From positions 20,279,001 through 20,343,000 of the forward strand of contig OX387199.1 of assembly GCA_947561715.1 (NCBI GenBank): a stretch of DNA of 64,000 bases. The letters are read 5' to 3'. A program made the position numbers and the translations under genes. Below the pieces are notes generated by a model. That model saw only the letters and a program-made list of their open reading frames with translations. It was not told the origin of the DNA and ran no database searches. Below, in pieces: positions 43,887-56,400 of this stretch (the stretch's first letter is position 1; the number at the start of each line of letters is the position of its first letter). The stretch is from Ascidia mentula (Eukaryota; Chordata; Ascidiacea; Phlebobranchia; Ascidiidae).

Positions 43887-45975
43887 GAATTTTCGTTACT
43901 GGAACAAAATTATCGTACCAGAAGAATAATTACATTTCCATTGAAGTTACTTTTCGATCGAAGAACACAATTGTCGTTCTTCAAGAAAATTGTTGTTGAG
44001 CGACCTAAATTTTGTTCAAAAAACTGAGTTTTCGATCCTGGAAAAGTATTTTCGTTACGGGAACGGAATCATTGTCTCTGGATCAGATTTTTCGCGCCTG
44101 GATCAGAATTTTGGTTATGAGAACGTAATTTTCGTTACTGGAACGTAATTTTCGTTTATGGAACAGAATTCTCGTTACGGGAACGGAATTTTTGTTACTG
44201 AAACAGAAATTTCGTTACTGGAATAGAATTTTCGTAACGGGAACGGAATTTTCGTTACTGGAATAGAATTTTCGTTACGGGAACGGAGTTTTCCTTACGG
44301 GAACGGAATTTTCGTTACTGGAACAGAAATTTCGTTACTGGAACAGAATTTTCATTACACAAATGGAATTTTCGTTACGGTAACGGAATTTTCGTTACGG
44401 TAATGGAATTTTCGTTACTGGAACGGAATTTTTGTTACTGGAACAGAAATTTCGTTTCTGGAACAGAATTATCGTACAATGAGGAATAATTACATTCCCG
44501 TTGAAGGTACCTTTTCGATCCAAGGACACAATGTCGTTTTTTCAAGAAAATTGTTGATACGCGACCTAAATGTCGTTCAAAAATGTGACTTTTTGATCCT
44601 GGAACAGAATTTTCGTTACTGGAACAGAATTTTCGTTACGGGAACGGAATTTGGTTACGGGAACGGAATTTTCGTTTCGGGAACGGAATTTGGTTACGGG
44701 AACGGAATTTTCGTTACGGGAACGGAATTTTCGTTACGGGAACGGAATTTGGTTACGGGAACGGAATTTTCGTTTCGGGAACGGAATTTTCGTTACGGGA
44801 GCGAAATTTCGTTACGGGAACAGAATTTTCGTTACGGGAACGGAATTTTCGTTACGGGAATGGAATTTTCGTTATCAGAACGGAATTTTCGTTACGGGAA
44901 CGGAATTTTCGTTACTGGAACAGAATTTTTGTTACTGGAACAAAATTATCGTACCAGAAGAATAATTACATTTCCATTGAAGTTACTTTTCGATCGAAGA
45001 ACACAATTGTCGTTCTTCAAGAAAATTGTTGTTGAGCGACCTAAATTTTGTTCAAAAAACTGAGTTTTCGATCCTGGAAAAGTATTTTCGTTACGGGAAC
45101 GGAATCATTGTCTCTGGATCAGATTTTTCGCGCCTGGATCAGAATTTTGGTTATGAGAACGTAATTTTCGTTACTGGAACGTAATTTTCGTTTATGGAAC
45201 AGAATTCTCGTTACGGGAACGGAATTTTTGTTACTGAAACAGAAATTTCGTTACTGGAATAGAATTTTCGTACCGGGAACGGAATTTTCGTTACTGGAAT
45301 AGAATTTTCGTTACGGGAACGGAGTTTTCCTTACGGGAACGGAATTTTCGTTACTGGAACAGAAATTTCGTTACTGGAACAGAATTTTCATTACACAAAT
45401 GGAATTTTCGTTACGGTAACGGAATTTTCGTTACGGTAATGGAATTTTCGTTACTGGAACGGAATTTTTGTTACTGGAACAGAAATTTCGTTTCTGGAAC
45501 AGAATTATCGTACAATGAGGAATAATTACATTCCCGTTGAAGGTACCTTTTCGATCCAAGGACACAATGTCGTTTTTTCAAGAAAATTGTTGATACGCGA
45601 CCTAAATGTCGTTCAAAAATGTGACTTTTTGATCCTGGAACAGAATTTTCGTTACTGGAACAGAATTTTCGTTACGGGAACGGAATTTGGTTACGGGAAC
45701 GGAATTTTCGTTTCGGGAACGGAATTTGGTTACGGGAACGGAATTTTCGTTACGGGAACGGAATTTTCGTTACGGGAACGGAATTTGGTTACGGGAACGG
45801 AATTTTCGTTTCGGGAACGGAATTTTCGTTACGGGAGCGAAATTTCGTTACGGGAACAGAATTTTCGTTACGGGAACGGAATTTTCGTTACGGGAATGGA
45901 ATTTTCGTTATCAGAACGGAATTTTCGTTACGGGAACGGAATTTTCGTTACTGGAACAGAATTTTTGTTACTGGA
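43887..45975. repeat. 1,036-bp higher-order repeat, two copies
   Basis: Sequence from about 43,887 recurs 1,036 bp further on (for example 44,024 and 45,060; 43,911 and 44,947). The match is almost exact: CGTAACGGG near 44,234 against CGTACCGGG near 45,270 is one of very few differences. Each unit holds two linkers. Confidence 0.88.
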
Positions 45976-46000
45976 ACAGAAATTTCGTTTTTGGAACATA

Positions 46001-47260
46001 ATTATCGTACTATGAGGTATTAATTACATTTCTGTCGAAGGTACTTTTTCGATCCATGGACACAATTGTCGTTCTTTCAAGAAAATTGTAGATACGCGAC
46101 CTAAATGTCGTTCAAAAATGTGACTTTTTGATCCTGGAACGGAATTTTTGTTACTGGAACAGAATTTTCGTTACGGGAACGGAATTTGGTTACGGGAACG
46201 GAATTTTCGTTTCGGGAACGGAATTTTCGTTACTGGAACAGAATTTTCGTTACTGGAACAGAATTTTAGTTACTGGAACAGAATTTTAGTTACTGGAACG
46301 GAATTTTCGTTACTGGAACAGAATTTTCGTTACGGGAACGGAATTTCGTTATGGGAACAGAATTTTCGTTACGGGAACGGAATTTTCGTTACGGGAACAG
46401 AATTTTCGTTACGGGAACGGAATTTTCGTTACTGGAACAGAATTTTCGTTACTGGAACAGAATTTTAGTTACTGGAACGGAATTTTCGTTACTGGAACAG
46501 AATTTTTGTTACTGGAACAGAATTTTTGTTACTGGAACAGAATTTTCGTTACGGGAACGGAATTTTCGTTTCGGGAACGGAATTTTCGTTACGGGAGCGA
46601 AATTTCGTTACGGGAACAGAATTTTCGTTACGGGAACGGAATTTTCGTTACTGGAACAGAATTTTTGTTACTGGAACAGAAATTTCGTTTTTGGAACATA
46701 ATTATCGTACTATGAGGTATTAATTACATTTCTGTCGAAGGTACTTTTTCGATCCATGGACACAATTGTCGTTCTTTCAAGAAAATTGTAGATACGCGAC
46801 CTAAATGTCGTTCAAAAATGTGACTTTTTGATCCTGGAACGGAATTTTTGTTACTGGAACAGAATTTTCGTTACGGGAACGGAATTTGGTTACGGGAACG
46901 GAATTTTCGTTTCGGGAACGGAATTTTCGTTACTGGAACAGAATTTTCGTTACTGGAACAGAATTTTAGTTACTGGAACAGAATTTTAGTTACTGGAACG
47001 GAATTTTCGTTACTGGAACAGAATTTTCGTTACGGGAACGGAATTTCGTTATGGGAACAGAATTTTCGTTACGGGAACGGAATTTTCGTTACGGGAACAG
47101 AATTTTCGTTACGGGAACGGAATTTTCGTTACTGGAACAGAATTTTCGTTACTGGAACAGAATTTTAGTTACTGGAACGGAATTTTCGTTACTGGAACAG
47201 AATTTTTGTTACTGGAACAGAATTTTTGTTACTGGAACAGAATTTTCGTTACGGGAACGG
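46001..47260. repeat. 700-bp higher-order repeat, nearly two copies
   Basis: The phrase ATTATCGTACTATGAGGTAT at 46,001 recurs at 46,701, and the copies agree until about 46,565/47,265, where the second departs (AATTATCGTTACGG). Confidence 0.85.
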
Positions 47261-48900
47261 AATTATCGTTACGGGAACGGAATTATCGTTACGGGAACGG
47301 AATTTTCGTTACGGGAACGGAATTTCGTTATGGGAACGGAATTTCGTTACGGGGACGGAATTTTCGTTACTGGAACAGAATTTTCGTTACGGGAACGGAA
47401 TTTTCGTTACGGGAACGGAATTTTCGTTACGGGAACAGAATTTTCGTTACTGGAACAGAATTTTCGTTACTGGAACAGAATTTTAGTTACGGGAACGGAA
47501 TTTTCGTCACTGGAACGGAATTTTCGTTACGGGAACGGAATTTTCGTTACGGTAACAGAATTTTAGTTACTGGAACAGAATTTTTGTTACTGGAACAGAA
47601 TTTTAGTTATGGGAACAAAATTTTCGTTACTGGAACAGAATTTTTGTTACTGGAATAGAAATTTCGTTTTTGGAACATAATTATCGTACTATGAGGGATA
47701 GTTACATTTCCGTCGAAGGTACTTTTTCGATTCATAGGCACAATTGTCGTTCTTTCAAGAAAATTGTTGATACGCGACCTAAATGTCGTTCAAAAAAGTG
47801 ACTTTTTGATTTTGGAACAGAATTTTCGTTACAGGAACGGAATTTCGTTACGGGAACGGAATTTTGGTTACGGGAACGGAATTTTCGTTGCCGGAACAGA
47901 ATTTTCGTTTCTGGAACAGAATTTTAGTTACGGGAACAGAAATTTCGTTGCTGGAACAGAATTTTCGTTACTGGAACAGAATTTTAGTTACGGGAACGGA
48001 ATTTTCGTTACTGGAACAGAATTTTCGTTACGGGAACAGAATTTTCGTTACGGGAACAAAATTTTTGTTACTGGAACAGAATTTTCGTTGCGGGAAATTT
48101 CGTTTTTGGAACATAATTATCGTACTATGAGGAATAATTACATTCCCGTTGAAGGTACCTTTTCGATCCATGGACACAATTGTCGTTCTTTCATGAAAAT
48201 TGTTGATACGCGACCTAAATGTCGTTCAAAAAAGTGACTTTTTGATCCTGGAACAGAATTTTCGTTACGGGAACGAAATTTTCGTTACGGGAACAGAATT
48301 TTTGTTACTGGAACAGAAATTTCGTTTTTGGAACATAATTATCGTACTATGAGGGATAATTACATTTCCGTCGAAGGTACTTTTTCGATCCATGGACACA
48401 ATTGTTGTCGTTCTTTCAAGAAAATTGTTGATACGCGACCTAAATGTCGTTCAAAAAAGTGACTTTTTGATCCTGGAACAGAATTTTCGTTACAGGAACA
48501 GAATTTTTGTTACTGGAACAAAAATTTGGTCACTGGAACATAAGTTTCGTTAGTGGAACAGAATTTTCGATACTGGAAAGAATTTTTTTTGCTTGAACAG
48601 AATTTTCGTTCCCGGAACGGAATTACCGTTTCAGGAACTGAATTTTTTTTGCCCGAACTTAAATTTTCGTTTCGGAGAACATAATTTTTAATGTTGGAAC
48701 ATATTTTCGTTCCTCGGATAGACTCTTTAGACGGTAATGGGGCATAATGCAATTTTCCATTTACTCTGAAATACCGTTAACAAAACCGTTCTGAGTAACA
48801 AAATTTCGTTCCAAATTGAACAATTTCGTTTCGGAAAATTTTGTTAAATTTCTGGTGTGTCCTAACAAAATGTTTTGAAGTGAAATATATCGTTAAATTG

Positions 48901-49050
48901 GCTGTAACAAAAAATTTGTTACCATATATTTTTGTGCATTAGATTACGATTTTTTCATGCATGGTGTAAAGTATATCAATTGGATCTCGCCACCAAAAGT
49001 GCTAGCTGCACCAAAATTGTTATACAAATCTCTTAATTGGAAGAAATTAC
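48901..49050. other. Short spacer between the two arrays
   Basis: About 150 bp that belongs clearly to neither array. The last part (CTAGCTGCACCAAAATTG) may be a very decayed satellite monomer. Confidence 0.5.
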
Positions 49051-52000
49051 TTGCTTGAAAATTGTGTATATTGCCGGCGGGAATTCTCAAAATTAGTTAA
49101 TTCAGCACAATCTTATTGACCATCGTTTGTAACATGCGTTTTCACGCAGCAATAAAAAACTAGGGAACATAAACCAATTTGGTTTTCTCTACTCGTTTTG
49201 CAATGCCATCTAGTATTTGTGTATAAAATTTCAAGTCGCTTGATTCAAAATTGTTTATATTGCCGGAGGGAATTCTCAAAATTAGTTAATTCCGCACGAT
49301 CTTCGCGACCATTGTTTGTAACATGCGTTTTCACGCAGCAATAAAAAACTAGAGGACATAGTCCAATTTGGTTTTCATTACTCGTTTTGCAGTGGCACCT
49401 AGTATTTGTGTGCAAAATTTCATGTCTCTTGATTCAAAATTGTGTATATTGCTGGCGGGAATTCTCAAAATTAGTTAATTCCGCACGACCTTAGCGACCA
49501 TTGTTTGTAACATGCGTTTTCGCGCAGCAATAAGAAACTAAAGGACATACGCCAATTTAGTTTTGATTGCTCGTTTTGCAGTGGCATCTAATATTTGTGT
49601 GCAAAATTTCAAGTCGCTTGATATAAAAATGTTGAAATCACAGTCCAACAACTCTCAAAATTACTTAATTCCGCCCAACCTTAGCCATCACAGTGTCAAA
49701 CATGCGTTTTCACGCAGCAATAAGAAACTAAAGGACATATGTCAATTTGGTTTTCACTGCTCGTTTTGTAGTGGCATCTAATATTTGTGTGCAAAATTTC
49801 AAGTCGCTTGATATAAAAATGTTGAAATCACAGTCGGACAACTATCAAATTTAGTTAAAACCGCCGAACCTTAGCCATCACAGTGTCAAACATGCGTTTT
49901 CGCGCAGCAATAAGAAACTAAAGGACATATGTCAATTTGGTTTTCACTGCTAGTTTTGTAGTGGCATCTAATATTTGTGTGCAAAATTTCACTTCGCTTG
50001 ATTGAAAATTGTTTATATTGCCGGCGGGAATTCTCAAAATTAGTTAATTCCGCACGACCTTAGCGACCATTGTTTCAAACATGCGTTTTCGCGCAGCAAT
50101 AAGAAACTAGAGGACATACGCCAATTTAGTTTTCATTGCTCGTTTTGCAGTGGCATCTTATTTTTGTGTGCAAAATTTCAAGTCGCTTGATATAAAAATG
50201 TTGAAATCACAGGCGGACAACTGTCAAATTTAGTTAAAACCGCCGAACCTTAGCCACCATAGTTTGAAACATGCGTTTTCGGCAAGCAATAAAATTCTAA
50301 AGGACATACGCCAATTTAGTTTTCATTGCTCGTTTTGTAGTGGCATCTAATATTTGTGTGCAAAACTTCAAGTTGCCTGATATAAAAATGTTGAAATCAC
50401 AGGCCGACAACTGTCAAATTTAGTTAAAACCGCCGAACCTTAGCCACCATAGTTTGAAACATGCGTTTTCGGCAAGCAATAAAATTCTAAAGGACATACG
50501 CCAATTTGGTTATAATTGCTCGTTTTGTAGTGGCATCTAATATTTGTGTGCAAATTTTCAAGTCGCTTGATATAAAAATGTTGAAATCACAGGCGGACAA
50601 CTGTCAAATTTAGTTAAAACCGCCGAACCATAGCCACCATAGTTTTAAACATGCGTTTTCGGCAAGCAATAAAATTCTGAAGGACATACGCCAATTTAGT
50701 TTTTTGATTGCTCGTTTTGTAGTGGCATCTAATATTTGTGTGCAAAATTTCAAGTTGCTGGATATAAAAATGTTGAAATCACAGGCTTACAACTGTCAAA
50801 TTTAGTTAAATCCGCCGAATCTAAGAAACCATAGTTTCAAACATGCGTTTTCGCGCAGCAATTAGAAACTAAAAAACATACGTCAATTTGGTTTTCATTG
50901 CTCGTTTTGTAGTGGCATCTAATATTTGTGTGCAAAATTTCAAGTCGCCTGATATAAAAATGTTGAAATCACAGGCGGACAACTGTCAAATTTAGTTAAA
51001 ACCGCCGAACCTTAGCCACCATAGTTTGAAACATGCGTTTTCGGCAAGCAATAAAATTCTAAAGGACAAACGCCAATTTAGTTTTCATTGCTCGTTTTGT
51101 ACTGGCATCTAATATTTGTGTGCAAAATTTCAAGTCGCTTGATGTAATAATGTTGAAATCACAGGCGGACAACTGTCAAATTTAGTCAAAACCGCCGAAT
51201 CTTAGCCACCATAGTTTGAAACATGCGTTTTCGGCAAGCAATAAAATTCTAAAGGACATACGCCAATTTAGTTTTCATTGCTCGTTTTGTAGTGGCATCT
51301 AATATTTGTGTGCAAAACTTCAAGTTGCCTGATATAAAAATGTTGAAATCACAGGCGGACAACTGTCAAATTTAGTTAAAACCGCCGTACCTTAGCCACC
51401 ATAGTTTGAAACATGCGTTTTCGGCAAGCAATAAAATTCTTAAGGACATACGCCAATTTGTTTATAATTGCTCGTTTTGTAGTGGCATCTAATATTTGTG
51501 TGCAAATCTTCAAGTCGCTTGATATAAAAATGTTGAAATCACAGGCGGACAACTGTCAAATTTAGTTAAAACCGCCGAACCATAGCCACCATAGTTTTAA
51601 ACATGCGTTTTCGGCATGCAATAAAATTCTAGAGGACAGACGCCAATTTAGTTTTTTGATTGCTCGTTTTGTAGTGGCATCTAATATTTGTGTGCAAAAT
51701 TTCAAGTTGCTGGATATAAAAATGTTGAAATCACAGGCTTACAACTGTCAAATTTAGTTAAATCCGCCGAATCTAAGAAACCATAGTTTCAAACGTGCGT
51801 TTTCGCGCAGCAATTAGAAACTAAAAAACATACGTCAATTTGGTTTTCATTGCTCGTTTTGTAGTGGCATCTAATATTTGTGTGCAAAATTTCAAGTCGC
51901 TTGATAGAAAAATGTTGAAATCACAGGCGGACAACTGTCAAATTTAGTTAAAACCGCCGAACCTTAGCCACCATAGTTTGAAACATGCGTTTTCGGCAAG

Positions 52001-53400
52001 CAATAAAATTCTAAAGGACAGACGCCAATTTAGTTTTCATTGCTCGTTTTGCAGTGGCATCTAATATTTGTGTGCAAAATTTCAAGTCGCTTGATGTAAT
52101 AATGTTGAAATCACAGGCGGACAACTTTCAAATTTAGTCAAAACCGCCGAATCTTAGCCACCATAGTTTCAAACATGCGTTTTCGGCATGCAATAAAATT
52201 CTAAAGGACAGACGCCAATTTGGTTTTCATTGCTCGTTTTGTAGTGGCATCTAATATTTGTGTGCAAAATTTCAAGTCGCTTGATTGAAAAATGTTGGTA
52301 TCGCAGGCGGACAACTGTCAAATTTAGTTAAAACCGCCGAACCTTAGCCACCATAGTTTCAAACATGCGTTTTCGCGCAGCAATTAGAAACTAAAGGACA
52401 TACGCCAATTACGGTTTCATTGCTCGTTTTGTAGTGGCATCTAATATTTGTGTGCAATTCTTCAAGTCGCTTGATAGAAAAATGTTGAAATCACAGGCGG
52501 ACAACTGTCAAATTTAGTTAAAACCGCCGAACCTTAGCCACCAAAATTTCAAACATACGTTTTCGGCAAGCAATAAAATTCTAAAGGACAGACGCCAATT
52601 TAGTTTTCATTTCTCGTTTTGTAGTGGCATCTAATATTTGTGTGCAAAATTTCAATTCGCTTGATAGAAAAATGTTGATATCACAGGCGGACAACTGTCA
52701 AATTTAGTCAAAACCGCCGAACCATAGTTTCAAACATGCGTTTTCGGCAAGCAATAAGATTCTAAAGGACATACGCCAATTTAGTTTTCATTGCTCGTTT
52801 TGTTGTGGCACCTATTATTTGTGTGCAAAATTTCAGGTCTCTTGATTCAAACTTGTGCATATTGCCGGCGTGAATTCTAAATTTAGTTAATTCCGCACGA
52901 CTTGAGCGACCATTGTTTGTAACATGCGTTTTCGCGCAGCAATAAGAAACTAAAAGACATTGTCCAATTTGGTTTTCATTACTCGTTTTGTATTGGCATC
53001 TAATATTTGTGTGCAAAACTTCAAGTCGCTTGATAGAAAAATGTTGAAATCACAGTCGGACAACTGTCAAATTTAGTTAAAACCGCCGAACCTTAGCCAC
53101 CATAGTTTGAAACATGCGTTTTCGGCAAGCAATAAAATTCTAAAGAACATACGCCAATTTAGTTTTCATTGCTCGTTGTGTTGTGGCATCTAATATTTGT
53201 GTGCAAAACTTCAAGTCGATTGATATAAAAATGTTGAAATCACAGGCGGACAACTGTCAAATTTAGTCAAAACCGCCGAACCTTAGCCACCATAGTTTGA
53301 AACATGCATTTTCGGCAAGCAATAAAATTCTAAAGGACATACGTCAATTTCGTTTTCATTTCTCGTTTTGTAGTGGCATCTAATATTTGTGTGCAAATCT

Positions 53401-56400
53401 TCAAGTCGCTTGATATAAAAATGTTGAAATCACAGGCGGACAACTGTCAAATTTAGTTAATCCGCCGAACATTAGCCACCATAGTTTCAAACATGCGTTT
53501 TCGGCAAGCAATAAAATTCTAAAGGACAGACGCCAATTAAGTTTTCATTTCTCGTTTAGTTGTGGCACCTAGTATTTGTGTGTAAAATTTCAGGTCTCTT
53601 GATTTAAAATTGTGTATATTGCCGGCGGGAATTCTCAAATTTAGTTAATTCCGCACGACCTTAGCGACCATTGTTTGTAACATGCGTTTTCGCGCAGCAA
53701 TAAGAAACTAAAGGACATACGCCTATTTAGTTTTCATTGCTCGTTTTGTAGTGGTATCTAATATTTGTGTGCAAAATTTCAAGTCGCTTGATATAAAAAT
53801 GTTGAAATCACAGTCGGACAACTGTCAAATTTAGTCAAAACCGCCGAACCTTAGCCACCATAGTTTCAAACATGCGTTTTCGCGCAGCAATAAGAAACTA
53901 AAGGACATACGCCAATTTAGTTTTCATTGCTCGTTTTGCAGTGGCATCTAATATTTGTGTGCAAAATTTCAAGTCGCTTGATATAAAAATGTTGAAATCA
54001 CAGGCGGACAACTGTCAAATTTAGTTAAAACCGCCGAACTTTAGCCACCATAGTTTCAAACATGCGTTTTCGCGCAGCAATAAGAAACTAAAGGACATAC
54101 GCCAATTTAGTTTTCATTGCTCGTTTTGTAGTGGCAACTAATATTTGTGTGCAAAATTTCAATTCGCTTGATAGAAAAATGTTGATATCACAGGCGGACA
54201 ACTGTCAAATTTAGTCAAAACCGCCGAACCATAGTTTCAAACATGCGTTTTCGGCAAGCAATAAGATTCTAAAGGACATACGCCAATTTAGTTTTCATTT
54301 CTCGTTTTGTTGTGGCACCTATTATTTGTGTGCAAAATTTCAAGTCGCTTGATTCAAAATTGTGCATATTGCCGGCGTGAATTCTAAATTTAGTTAATTC
54401 CGCACGACTTTAGCGACCATTGTTTGTAACATGCGTTTTCGCGCAGCAATAAGAAACTAAAGGACATTGTCCAATTTGGTTTTCATTACTCGTTTTGTAG
54501 TGGCATCTAATATTTGTGTGCAAATCTTCAAGTCGCTTGATATAAAAATGTTGAAATCACAGGCGGACAACTGTCAAATTTAGTTAAAACCGCCGAACCA
54601 TAGCCACCATAGTTTGAAACATGCGTTTTCGGCAAGCAATAAAATTCTAAAAGACATACGCCAATTTAGTTTTCATTGCTCGTTTTGTACTGGCATCTAA
54701 TATTTGTGTGCAAAATTTCAAGTTGCTTGATGTAATAATGTTGAAATCACAGGCGGACAACTTTCAAATTTAGTCAAAACCGCCGAATCTTAGCCACCAT
54801 AGTTTCAAACATGCGTTTTCGGCATGCAATAAAATTCTAAAGGACAGACGCCAATTTAGTTTTCATTGCTCGTTTTGTAGTGGCATCTAATATTTGTGTG
54901 CAAAATTTCAAGTCGCTTGATTGAAAAATGTTGAAATCACAGGCGGACAACTGTCAAATTTAGTAAAAACCGCCGAACCTTAGCCACCATAGTTTCAAAC
55001 ATGCGTTTTCGCGCAGCAATAAGAAACTAAAGTACATACGCCAATTTGGTTTTCATTGCTCGTTTTGTAGTGGCATCTAATATTTGTGTGCAAAATTTCA
55101 AGTCGCCTGATATAAAAATGTTGAAATCACAGGCGGACAACTGTCAAATTTAGTTAAAACCGCCGAACCTTAGCCACCATAGTTTGAAACATGCGTTTTC
55201 GGCAAGCAATAAAATTCTAAAGGACATACGCCAATTTAGTTTTCATTGCTTGTTTTGTACTGGCATCTAATATTTGTGTGCAAAATTTCAAGTCGCTTGA
55301 TGTAAAAGTGTTGAAATCACAGGCGGACAACTGTCAAATTTAGTCAAAACCGCCGAACCTTAGCCACCATAGTTTGAAACATGCGTTTTCGGCATGCAAT
55401 AAAATTCTAAAGGACAGACGCCAATTTAGTTTTCATTGCTCGTTTTGTAGTGGCATCTAATATTTGTGTGCAAAATTTCAAGTCGCTTGATTGAAAAATG
55501 TTGAAATCACAGGCGGACAACTGTCAAATTTAGTAAAAACCGCCGAACCTTAGCCACCATAGTTTCAAACATGCGTTTTCGCGCAGCAATAAGAAACTAC
55601 AGTACATACGCCAATTTGGTTATAATTGCTCGTTTTGTAGTGGCATCTAATATTTGTGTGCAAATCTTCAAGTCGCTTGATAGAAAAATGTTGATATCAC
55701 AGGCGGACAACTGTCAAATTTAGTCAAAACCGCCGAACCATAGTTTCAAACATGCGTTTTCGGCAAGCAATAAGATTCTAAAGGACATACGCCAATTTAG
55801 TTTTCATTTCTCGTTTTGTTGTGGCACCTATTATTTGTGTGCAAAATTTCAAGTCGCTTGATTCAAAATTGTGCATATTGCCGGCGTGAATTCTAAATTT
55901 AGTTAATTCCGCACGACTTTAGCGACCATTGTTTGTAACATGCGTTTTCGCGCAGCAATAAGAAACTAAAGGACATTGTCCAATTTGGTTTTCATTACTC
56001 GTTTTGTAGTGGCATCTAATATTTGTGTGCAAATCTTCAAGTCGCTTGATATAAAAATGTTGAAATCACAGGCGGACAACTGTCAAATTTAGTTAAAACC
56101 GCCGAACCATAGCCACCATAGTTTGAAACATGCGTTTTCGGCAAGCAATAAAATTCTAAAAGACATACGCCAATTTAGTTTTCATTGCTCGTTTTGTACT
56201 GGCATCTAATATTTGTGTGCAAAATTTCAAGTTGCTTGATGTAATAATGTTGAAATCACAGGCGGACAACTTTCAAATTTAGTCAAAACCGCCGAATCTT
56301 AGCCACCATAGTTTCAAACATGCGTTTTCGGCATGCAATAAAATTCTAAAGGACAGACGCCAATTTAGTTTTCATTGCTCGTTTTGTAGTGGCATCTAAT

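Larger units (their letters stand above)
43440..48900. repeat. 20-bp tandem array with linkers and higher-order structure
   Basis: The core unit is GAATTTTCGTTACGGGAACG, with common variants CTGGAACA and TTTGGTTACGG. Degenerate versions flank it (43,440-43,760 and 48,640-48,860). Both flanks contain an AAACCGTTC...AAATTTCGTTCC phrase in direct orientation. Nine copies of a ~123-bp linker (with GTTGATACGCGACCTAAATG) start near 43,912, 44,471, 44,948, 45,507, 46,004, 46,704, 47,683, 48,119 and 48,341. As 20 is not a multiple of three and the unit has no stop, open frames of up to 194 codons cycle through RYGNGIFVTGTEFSLRE-like repeats; I regard them as artefacts. Confidence 0.95.

Noticed and set aside
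43791..47658. Long open frames (up to 194 codons) with RYGNGIFVTGTEF-like repeats
   Set aside because: They arise because the 20-bp unit has no stop in the frames used; all three frames cycle through the same peptides and linkers break them. No splice or start context.
43780..48640. CENP-B box in the 20-bp array (TTCG...CGGG)
   Set aside because: Spacing and the required central A do not match the consensus.
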